From contig NZ_JACOAF010000058.1 in NCBI RefSeq assembly GCF_014269285.1, positions 191,269-255,268 on the forward strand: 64,000 nt of DNA, read 5' to 3'. Source of the stretch: Rufibacter sediminis (GTDB lineage: Bacteria > Bacteroidota > Bacteroidia > Cytophagales > Hymenobacteraceae). How positions within the stretch are numbered: the stretch's first letter is position 1; every line of letters begins with the position of its first letter. Position numbers and translations under genes: made by a program. The notes under the pieces were generated by a model. The model searched no databases, was not told the origin of the DNA, and saw only the letters and a program-made list of their open reading frames with translations. This document shows positions 57,816-64,000 of this stretch, piece by piece.

Positions 57816-60482
57816 TTAGAACTGAATACGGTAACCCAGGTAAGGGTAAATGCCCAGTTGGTAGTAGGTTTTAGCCCGGTTTTCTTCCAGATCCCAACCA
57901 TAATACAACTCGTTCTTGTTGTCTAAGAAGTTGTCTGCGGCGGCAAAGATCCAATGGTTCGTCTTGCGGTTATTGATCTGATAGGAGAACCGGATATCCG
58001 TTCTGAAGTAGTTTTTGAGGCGAAACTGATACGCGTTTTTAAGATCATAATAGATTTCATCGGTTTGCTCGTTGATCGTCTTTTCCTCATCAATAGGAAT
58101 GATCCTTCTTCCCCCAGTATAATTAACCCGTAGGTCAATGGACAAGTGATGCCGGTTGGCATTATCTAAGGGTATTTCTTTGCCCACCAAGACATTGGAG
58201 ATAAACCCAATGTTGAAAGCGGTGGGGCGTACATGGCCGTCTCCTCCGGTAAAGTGCGACCGCAGGAGGGAGAGATTGCCCAGCGCGTAGAATCCATTTT
58301 TTAGGAATCGTTCGGCGGTTAGCTCCAGTCCATAATTTCTGCCGGTTCCTTCACTCACCACACTATCCACGGTGACGAAGCTATAGTCCACGCCTAGGTT
58401 GAGCATGGAGAAAGCCGCCTCCTTGGCGGTTTTGCTGACTGGTACTTTGTAATGGTACTGGTAATAGGTTTCGGCTTTGAGCCGCCAGTTGGCAGAAAGT
58501 GTCCGGTGGTAGCCTAGCACCACCTGCCTACTTCTGGTAAAGTCTAAGCGGTTGTAAGGTTGGTTGAATTCAGGCTTCACCTGGGAAAAGAACCGATATT
58601 CATAGTACACCAGGGGCTGGGTTTGGCTGAGCAATCCGGCGGAAAAATACAGTTTCTGGGCTTCGGTTAGCTGATAATCCAGGGAGAGCCTTGGTTCTAC
58701 CGCAACTCTGTTGCCAATGGTGAATTGTTGGGTATATACCCCGGCCTGGAGATCCAATTGCGGAGACAGGGACACCTTGGAGAGTAGATAGCCCTGGATC
58801 AGGGCGGCAGAGCCGTTGGCATCCAGCGGAATCTCGTAGATATCCCTCCTGTCGCGGTACATGATTTCCTGGTTGTCATAGTACATCTTCTGCCAGGCAA
58901 ATCCGCCTTTGATCAGCCATCGATGAAAGGGTTTGTGGGTGATGTTGAATCGGGTGATAAGCTGTCTTTCGTAGTTCCGCAGGTAATAAAATAACCGGGA
59001 GGTTTTGTTTCGGTAGGTAGCAATACTGGTGGCTTCTACCTGGCTGCCTGAGTTGGATATGATGAGTTCCGTGACGGTCTTGGGTATTCTGGAGAAGGTG
59101 TGGTGGATGCCAAACGCATACATCTGGTTCATGAGCGTAGGTTCCAGCCGGTACCTTAACTTTCCCCAGGTGGTGGTGTCTTCATCGATGTCATAAATGG
59201 TGGCGCTGCTGCTGCCGGCTATTCCCCAGACGGAGAATTTTCCGGCTTTGGGAGTGGGCAGAACTACTTTGAAGGAGCCATCCTGAAAGCTGGGCAGGGC
59301 ATTGTAGCCGATTTTAACGCCTATCGCCTCCAGCGGACGGAACGTGAAAAGCCGCATGCTGCCCAAAAAAGAACCTCCCCATTTTTTCGCCAAGGGGCCT
59401 TCGGTCATCACTTCCAAACCATTCAATCCCAGTTGCAGGGTGTTTTCAACTTTCTTGTTGTTGCCCTCCCGCAGGCGCACATCCATGACCGCCCCAATCC
59501 GGTTACCGTATTCGGCGGGAAAGGCCCCGGTCAGAAAATCCGAGTTGGCCAGCAGGTTATTATTCAGCATGCTGAAAGCGCCTCCTGAATTGGGGGTGAA
59601 GGTAAAGTGGTTGGGGTTGGGGATCTCTACGCCCTCCATGCGCCAGAGAACTCCCAACGGGGAGTTGCCCCGCACGATCAAATCGTTGCGCTGGTCGGAG
59701 GCGCTGGAGACGCCCGCATAGTTGGCCGCCATCCGGCTGGGGTCCTGCCGGGAGCCGGCGAAACGGTTTATTTCTTCCGCCCTCAGGGTATGCACGCTGG
59801 AGGAGATGAGCAGATTTTGGGGCAGCGTTTTATCGCGTTCGGCAATCACCACCACTTCGGCTTGCTGAATAAAACTTTCTTCCATCTGGACGGGCACCAC
59901 GGTCTCTTTCCCGGTCACCAGCATGATGTTAGAGATCTCCGCGTCTTTATACCCCAAATAGGTGACTTTCAGGTAATGCCTCCCTATGGGAAGTTTCTCC
60001 AGGGCGAAAGATCCGTCCAGGCCCGTACTCACGGCCCGTGCCGGATCAACGGAGAGCAATTGGACCGTTGCCCCAATCAACGGCGTTTTAAGCCCGGCAT
60101 CTAGCACCGTGCCGCGTAAGGTCTGAGTATAGTTTCTTAAGGGAATAAGCTTGGTGCTGCTTTCCGTCTTGGGTTTCAAGACGATCTGTTCGCCGATGAT
60201 CTGATAGGAGAGGCCGGCGCAGTCGCAAAGAGCTTGTAATGCCTTGACTTGGGGGAGAGACGTCACCGAACAGGTGATGGGAGCATCCAGCGGCAGTTGG
60301 TTATTGCTGTACGAGAAATTAAATGAATAGCGTTTCTCTAGATCCTGCAGCACCTGCTCCAAAGGAATGGCCTGGTAGCGATACGTGACTTGTACCTCTG
60401 CTGACATATCCTGCGCACATGATCTAGAGGAGAAAAAGATCAAACATAAAGTGCAAACAAGAATGCCGACTGCTCTAATCAA
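57816..60482 (-). CDS. TonB-dependent receptor with STN signalling domain
   Basis: 888 residues. Signal peptide to ~24 ('SRSCAQD'). The STN (secretin/TonB short N-terminal) domain at ~30-105 ('IPLEQVLQDLEKRYSFNFSY') talks to a FecR anti-sigma factor. A carboxypeptidase-regulatory-like domain (~122-205, 'LRGTVLDAGLKTPLIGATVQL') precedes the plug ('RNDLIVRGNSPLGVLWRMEG', 'GAFPAEYGNRIGAVMDVRLR') and the barrel, ending 'YPYLGYRIQF'. Substrate unknown: the plug resembles the large 'TonB receptor, RGNSP' group of Bacteroidota rather than SusC. The FecR and ECF sigma genes upstream on the same strand complete a surface-signalling system. Confidence 0.92.
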   Translation of the reverse strand: MIRAVGILVCTLCLIFFSSRSCAQDMSAEVQVTYRYQAIPLEQVLQDLEKRYSFNFSYSNNQLPLDAPITCSVTSLPQVKALQALCDCAGLSYQIIGEQIVLKPKTESSTKLIPLRNYTQTLRGTVLDAGLKTPLIGATVQLLSVDPARAVSTGLDGSFALEKLPIGRHYLKVTYLGYKDAEISNIMLVTGKETVVPVQMEESFIQQAEVVVIAERDKTLPQNLLISSSVHTLRAEEINRFAGSRQDPSRMAANYAGVSSASDQRNDLIVRGNSPLGVLWRMEGVEIPNPNHFTFTPNSGGAFSMLNNNLLANSDFLTGAFPAEYGNRIGAVMDVRLREGNNKKVENTLQLGLNGLEVMTEGPLAKKWGGSFLGSMRLFTFRPLEAIGVKIGYNALPSFQDGSFKVVLPTPKAGKFSVWGIAGSSSATIYDIDEDTTTWGKLRYRLEPTLMNQMYAFGIHHTFSRIPKTVTELIISNSGSQVEATSIATYRNKTSRLFYYLRNYERQLITRFNITHKPFHRWLIKGGFAWQKMYYDNQEIMYRDRRDIYEIPLDANGSAALIQGYLLSKVSLSPQLDLQAGVYTQQFTIGNRVAVEPRLSLDYQLTEAQKLYFSAGLLSQTQPLVYYEYRFFSQVKPEFNQPYNRLDFTRSRQVVLGYHRTLSANWRLKAETYYQYHYKVPVSKTAKEAAFSMLNLGVDYSFVTVDSVVSEGTGRNYGLELTAERFLKNGFYALGNLSLLRSHFTGGDGHVRPTAFNIGFISNVLVGKEIPLDNANRHHLSIDLRVNYTGGRRIIPIDEEKTINEQTDEIYYDLKNAYQFRLKNYFRTDIRFSYQINNRKTNHWIFAAADNFLDNKNELYYGWDLEENRAKTYYQLGIYPYLGYRIQF

Positions 60483-60651
60483 AGCCTTTGAACGGATGGG
60501 AATGAAACATTTCGGACGGTTTTATCCTGATCCGCTAATTTCCATATTTCAACAGTCTTTGCAAAATCGTGCAATTAAAATATAGTAAAATACCTAATAT
60601 TAACGATGGTCGATCAATTGGTTCTTGGGAGTATAACTAGAACCTAGGACT

Positions 60652-60687
60652 GTTTTGGAGCTGTTTTAAGAAAACTGCCCTCAAAAC
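60652..60687. repeat. Intergenic hairpin repeat
   Basis: GTTTTGGAGCTGTTTTAAG with imperfect right arm (AAAACTGCCCTCAAAAC). Confidence 0.6.
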
Positions 60688-60844
60688 GGAGATTAACCAC
60701 TAGGCTAGTAGGTTGAAGTTCTTAACCCTTGCATGTGGCTCAATGTTTTTTTGACGAGGAAAGGAGTGGCGGCATAGTTACGATTAGGAATATTTTCTCA
60801 AGAACCTCGGTAAACTTAGGGTAAGCAGAGGAATTTTGATGAAT

Positions 60845-60884
60845 GCGTTTTAAGGCTGATTTTCTGAAAACAGGTCAGAAGCGC
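60845..60884. repeat. Intergenic hairpin repeat
   Basis: GCGTTTTAAGGCTGATTTTC ... GAAAACAGGTCAGAAGCGC; outer GCG arms and TTTTCTGAAAA top conserved, middle mismatched. Confidence 0.6.
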
Positions 60885-60943
60885 AAAACCGGTCGTCTGC
60901 CAAACAGAGGGTATCTCGGCCGGGGATACTCACAAGAATAAAA

Positions 60944-60982
60944 AACTAAAACCAGCCCTTTATGGGAGGACTGGCTTTAGTT
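60944..60982 (-). terminator. Terminator at the end of the head-GIN gene
   Basis: AACTAAAGCCAGTCC / GGGCTGGTTTTAGTT stem with mismatches, then TTTTTTA on the minus strand. The stem starts inside the stop codon at 60977-60979. Confidence 0.7.
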
Positions 60983-61714
60983 GTCATTGATTACTTTTCC
61001 GCTGCCAGTGGTTAGCTTGGAGACAAGGCTGGGGTTGCCGCGGTAGTAGATGTTTCCGCTGCCGCTGATGTTTGCGTCCAGAACTTTATTCACCCAGATC
61101 TGTTGGTGTCCAGAGCCGGAGGTAATCACTTGGGCGGTGTCTGCGTGCATGAAGTAGCCCATCACTCTCCCTGAACCGCTAAGCGTAGTTTCCAGGTTGG
61201 AAGTAAAGCCATTCAACTCAACATCACCGGAGCCGGAGTGCTGCACTTTGAGGACGGTTGCATTCCCCGTGTACTTGATCGTTCCTGAGCCGGTCAAGCT
61301 GAGTTGCAGAGGCTTGGTAGACGCAACCGTTTGGATGCTTAGTACACCAGAGGTTTTCAGGGTTGCCTGTTCAATATCCGGCAGCGAAATGTAGACGTTC
61401 GTTTCATTGTCATTATAATCCAGGCAAGAGGTGGATTTGATGACCAAGGTCTTGCCTTCTACTTCCGTCACAATCTCGGGGAGCAGATTGGCAAAACTCT
61501 CCACCTTTACTTCCGCTTTGGGCCCAGCGGTGACAAACACATTTCCGCCAACCCGCATCTCTACGCCAGTGAAGGAAGCTACATCACGGGTTTCGGTTTT
61601 GCTTTTCCCGCTGCCGTGTAAGCAGGGGCCGTTGTTCAAGATGTCACAAGAGGTGATAAAAACTCCTGCTGAGAAAAGGAAAACGGTACAGATGAATTTC
61701 AAATGCAGGTTCAT
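60977..61714 (-). CDS. Head GIN domain (DUF2807) lipoprotein
   Basis: 245 residues from an ATG at 61714; the longer frame starts inside fecR. Lipobox 'VFITSC' (Cys23). The rest is a DUF2807-type right-handed beta structure: repeated 'LSGSGxV/I', 'SGSGDVELNG', 'TLSGSGRVMG' and 'NISGSGNIYY' turns, the known SGSG repeat signature. Function unknown; such proteins are common in Bacteroidota envelopes. The ATG lies 26 bp inside the 3' end of fecR, so they are co-transcribed. Confidence 0.88.
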   Translation of the reverse strand: MNLHLKFICTVFLFSAGVFITSCDILNNGPCLHGSGKSKTETRDVASFTGVEMRVGGNVFVTAGPKAEVKVESFANLLPEIVTEVEGKTLVIKSTSCLDYNDNETNVYISLPDIEQATLKTSGVLSIQTVASTKPLQLSLTGSGTIKYTGNATVLKVQHSGSGDVELNGFTSNLETTLSGSGRVMGYFMHADTAQVITSGSGHQQIWVNKVLDANISGSGNIYYRGNPSLVSKLTTGSGKVINDN

Positions 61715-61739
61715 ACAGGAGAAAGGCAGGTGAAAGGAT

Positions 61740-62819
61740 TTACTGACACCCTGCCCCTTCAATGGTATAAGATCCTGTGGCGGACTGGTTGATCTTCAAA
61801 TCTGCCGAAGCCTGTAGAACCGTTAAAATCTCTTTCAGCTCTGGATTCTCAAAAGTGCCGGTAAACGTACAGGCCTGCAGTTTCTGGTTTGGCACCTCAA
61901 CCGCAACGTTGAAATATTTCTCCAGTTGATCGGCCACGGCGGTGAGGGACGTGTTGTTGAACTCCAGGGAACGCCAGGTGACAGGGGTGGCTTTTTCCGT
62001 TTCTTTCGTGTCAAGTTGCCCGTTGGCAGACAGGAACCCGGTGTACCCAGGGGTGAGCAATACCTTCTGATTGTTCTTCAGGGAAGTAAAAGCGACTTTG
62101 CCGGTCATGACCGCCACCGCTACTTCGGGTTCTCCCTTCAGGGCACGGACATTGAAGGACGTCCCCAGTACTCTGGTCTCGGCGTTTCCGCTTTTCACGA
62201 TGAACGGTTGCTTCGGGTTCTTCCGTACTTCGAAGAATCCTTCACCCACCAGCTCTACCTGGCGCTCAGCACCAGTAAACGCGGTATGATACCGCAGGGT
62301 GGAGTTCTCATTCAAGGTGACCTGGCTGCTGTCTGGCAGGTAAATCAGTTGTCTCTGGCCGGCGGCCGTGGCTACCTGGGTCCAGGCGGAGGAGGTAGAG
62401 GTATTGAATTGCAGATACACCAACCAAGCTAAGCCTACGGCTACCACCAGTCCGGCGACGTATTTGTAGAAGGTGTTCCAAGGGAAAATCTGGCGTTTAA
62501 CGGCAGAAGAGGGCTGCTCAGAGACAAATGGTTCTTGGGTAGGGATGAGGGGGATGACTTTGGTTTCTGGGGTGAAATCTGCCTTGGCGCAGAATTTAGT
62601 CCAGGCTAGGTCGGCATCGGGTTGGAAGGTAAGATTCTGTTGGGAGCCAACTTCATCCCATACTTCCAGGGCATCGGTCCATTGTTGCGTGTGGGCGTCA
62701 TCTTCGTTCAACCAGGCAGAAAATTCCAGTTGTTCTTCTTCAGACAATTCCCCCCGCAACGCTTTCGCCATCAAAACCCATTCTGGGTTCTCATGGGTGT
62801 CCAGTTTTGTTTGTGTCAT
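61740..62819 (-). CDS. FecR family anti-sigma factor
   Basis: 359 residues. A cytoplasmic N-terminal segment (~1-115) binds the sigma factor. One membrane helix ('YVAGLVVAVGLAWLVYLQF', ~120-138) follows. The periplasmic FecR domain has 'TAAGQRQLIYLPDSSQVTLN' and 'VELVGEGFFEVRKNPKQPFIV' (signature stretches), and a DUF4974-like C-terminal domain ('KYFNVAVEVPNQKLQACTFTG') receives the STN domain signal. Encoded 113 bp after the ECF sigma gene, in the usual order. Confidence 0.93.
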   Translation of the reverse strand: MTQTKLDTHENPEWVLMAKALRGELSEEEQLEFSAWLNEDDAHTQQWTDALEVWDEVGSQQNLTFQPDADLAWTKFCAKADFTPETKVIPLIPTQEPFVSEQPSSAVKRQIFPWNTFYKYVAGLVVAVGLAWLVYLQFNTSTSSAWTQVATAAGQRQLIYLPDSSQVTLNENSTLRYHTAFTGAERQVELVGEGFFEVRKNPKQPFIVKSGNAETRVLGTSFNVRALKGEPEVAVAVMTGKVAFTSLKNNQKVLLTPGYTGFLSANGQLDTKETEKATPVTWRSLEFNNTSLTAVADQLEKYFNVAVEVPNQKLQACTFTGTFENPELKEILTVLQASADLKINQSATGSYTIEGAGCQ

Positions 62820-62932
62820 GGTCGTGTTGGTGTCGTGGTGTCTATATGACAGCTAAAGGCTTCAAAACCCCTATGCCACGTTTATATTTTACTTGGTTAA
62901 GGCAATAGTTTGGTTTACTATGCCAGAGTATT

Positions 62933-63502
62933 TTAGAAACAAGAAGTTATGAAAAGGAGTAGCAGGTGCTCCCGTAAGATGCGGAGCGCTTTTCCCATTT
63001 GGTTTTCCACCGTTTTGGGGGAAAGCTGCAGGGTTTCGGCTATTTCTTTGTAGGTCAATTCCTCAAAACGACTCATCTCAAAGATAAGGCGGCACTGGGG
63101 CGGTAACTCGTTTAGAGCCTGCTGGATACGCCCTTCCATCTCGGTTCCTTCCAACAGCTCCATGGTGGTGTTGGCCGAAAGGGTAGATTCAAACGGAGTA
63201 GTGTCTTCTGCGAGCACCAGGCGTTTCTGTTTCTCCAGATAATTTAACGCCTGGTTCGTCACCGATCGGACCAGGTACGCTTTGTAGGAAGTACTGACCT
63301 CCAGTACCTCGCGGTTCTGCCAGATCTTGCAGAAGACTTCTTGCACTAAGTCCTCGGCGGCTTCGGTGTCTTTGGTGAAACGCACGGCGGTTCTGCACAG
63401 CAGCACGTAGTACTGCTTGAACAGCGTCTCCATGAAGAGCGCTTCGTTGGTTTTAAGCAGAATGTGCAATTCCTGCTCTTGGGTAAGTAGAGGTGTACCC
63501 AT
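62933..63502 (-). CDS. ECF-type RNA polymerase sigma factor (FecI-like)
   Basis: 189 residues. Region 2 at ~20-90 ('YYVLLCRTAVRFTKDTEAAEDLVQEVFCKIW', core binding and -10 recognition) and region 4 at ~125-180 ('LNELPPQCRLIFEMSRFEELTYKEIAETL', helix-turn-helix for -35 recognition). Typical of the Bacteroidota FecI-like ECF group that pairs with FecR. A perfect -7 box (TATCTTTG, 63525-63532) lies ~22 bp upstream on the minus strand, so the gene is read from a housekeeping promoter. Confidence 0.95.
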   Translation of the reverse strand: MGTPLLTQEQELHILLKTNEALFMETLFKQYYVLLCRTAVRFTKDTEAAEDLVQEVFCKIWQNREVLEVSTSYKAYLVRSVTNQALNYLEKQKRLVLAEDTTPFESTLSANTTMELLEGTEMEGRIQQALNELPPQCRLIFEMSRFEELTYKEIAETLQLSPKTVENQMGKALRILREHLLLLFITSCF

Positions 63503-63524
63503 GATCGTATAATTAAGTGTACTG

Positions 63525-63532
63525 CAAAGATA
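63525..63532 (-). promoter_or_regulatory. Promoter -7 box of the ECF sigma gene
   Basis: TATCTTTG on the minus strand matches TAnnTTTG exactly, 22 bp upstream of the start codon. No clear -33 box. Confidence 0.5.
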
Positions 63533-63651
63533 AAATAAGCTTCACTTTATCCTATAAAATCGCCCTAAAATCAAAGTCGGTTGCCGTTAATTTAAGTAGT
63601 TTTGAGTAACTAGAACTGCAACTTGCCTTTTGTGAAGGCATATCTCCGTGT

Positions 63652-64000
63652 ATGATGCAAACAATTGAAAAGAATGATCCCAAAGTGCTGAGGGCCTGGT
63701 GTTTCTATGACTGGGCCAACTCTGTCTATTCACTGGTGATCACGACCGCTATTTTCCCTATTTATTATGTGGCACTTACAAAAGGGGACAACGGTGACCT
63801 TGTTCAGTTCTTCGGGCTGGAAATATCCGCTTCGGTTTTGTATAGCTACGCCTTGACAGGGGCTTTCCTGACCATCGCCTTTCTGAGTCCGTTGCTCACC
63901 GCCATTGCTGACTACGGCGGAAACAAGAAGAACTTCATGCGCTTTTTCTGCTACATGGGCTCCACGGCCTGCATGGGACTGTTCTTCTTCACCGAGGAGA
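63652..64000 (+). CDS. MFS transporter, UMF1-like, 3' end outside window
   Basis: An open frame from ATG 63652 (or 63655) continues without a stop to the window end, giving 116 residues. It begins 'MQTIEKNDPKVLRAWCFYDW' and continues 'ANSVYSLVITTAIFPIYYV', the hallmark opening (WxxYDWANS) of the UMF1/Atg22-like MFS family. Two hydrophobic segments are followed by 'LSPLLTAIADYGGNKKNFM' (MFS motif A region). Inner-membrane carrier, substrate unknown. Divergent from the ECF sigma gene. Confidence 0.85.
   Translation, partial: MMQTIEKNDPKVLRAWCFYDWANSVYSLVITTAIFPIYYVALTKGDNGDLVQFFGLEISASVLYSYALTGAFLTIAFLSPLLTAIADYGGNKKNFMRFFCYMGSTACMGLFFFTEE

Larger units (their letters stand above)
60483..60976. 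other. Gap of 494 bp upstream of STN receptor
   Basis: Holds two hairpin-family copies (60652-60687 and 60845-60884) and the left part of the head-GIN terminator (60944-60982). The receptor promoter should lie in the AT-rich ~60560-60620, but no clear box is seen. No gene. Confidence 0.6.

Overview
The window looks like the chromosome of a Bacteroidota bacterium of the Cytophagales/Hymenobacteraceae type (Rufibacter-, Nibribacter- or Pontibacter-like; the genus is a guess). The signs are the gliding genes gldF/gldG, a SusC/SusD/SusE starch system, a FecI/FecR/STN-receptor signalling locus, weak ribosome-binding sites, and several matches to the Bacteroidota -7 promoter box TAnnTTTG. Most genes are moderately GC-rich. 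About 42.3-57 kb is visibly more AT-rich and accessory-like, judged by eye.

Layout. 1-3.3 kb: a partial hypothetical gene, gldF, gldG and a GNAT acetyltransferase. 3.5-26.7 kb: a malto-oligosaccharide/starch locus with a LacI regulator, susC-susD-susE, a secreted GH13 amylase, an SLC45-type MFS sugar carrier, a lipoprotein GH13, GH65 maltose phosphorylase, beta-phosphoglucomutase, a SusA-like GH13, an esterase with a starch-binding-like N-terminus, a GH-A glycosidase-like protein and a ROK sugar kinase. 27.4-42.3 kb: mostly housekeeping, with gyrB, ppk1 facing ppx, greA, a HIT protein, ruvC, a flippase-like/glycosyltransferase operon, a SpoIIE phosphatase, a polysaccharide deacetylase, a second glycosyltransferase, tatD, an asparaginase and tRNA-Ser(GGA). 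42.6-51.3 kb: accessory genes, including a nitrilase-fold amidase, an MBL hydrolase, a Tat oxidoreductase, small membrane proteins, a Cys-rich lipoprotein, DoxX-like and DUF4153-like membrane proteins, and a winged-helix regulator. 51.4-57.7 kb: an orphan oligopeptide-type importer (binding protein and two enlarged permeases, no ATPase) in line with a 66-residue peptide gene and divergent from an alpha-solenoid (TPR-like) protein. 57.8-63.5 kb: an STN-domain TonB receptor, a head-GIN lipoprotein, FecR and an ECF sigma factor. The window ends inside an MFS (UMF1-like) gene.

How the genes work together. Surface and periplasmic GH13 enzymes cut starch. SusCDE captures and imports oligosaccharides. 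The MFS carrier can bring maltose into the cytoplasm, where maltose phosphorylase gives glucose and beta-glucose-1-phosphate. Beta-PGM and the ROK kinase then feed glucose-6-phosphate. An ATCGAT-centred palindrome lies in front of susC, the esterase and (as a half site) lacI itself, and is the likely LacI operator.

Unexplained structure. (i) About 20 intergenic copies of a hairpin family with a conserved TTTT-ctg-AAAA top and varying but still paired arms. (ii) Two ~140-bp composite hairpin elements with terminal inverted repeats inside the maltose operon. (iii) A separate 23-bp inverted repeat at 19.34-19.41 kb. (iv) A shared inverted-repeat operator in front of two membrane-protein operons. 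(v) A terminator-like hairpin in the greA leader. (vi) The peptide/importer/solenoid locus, the best candidate here for an undescribed system. All function calls come from reading the sequence; no database search was run.
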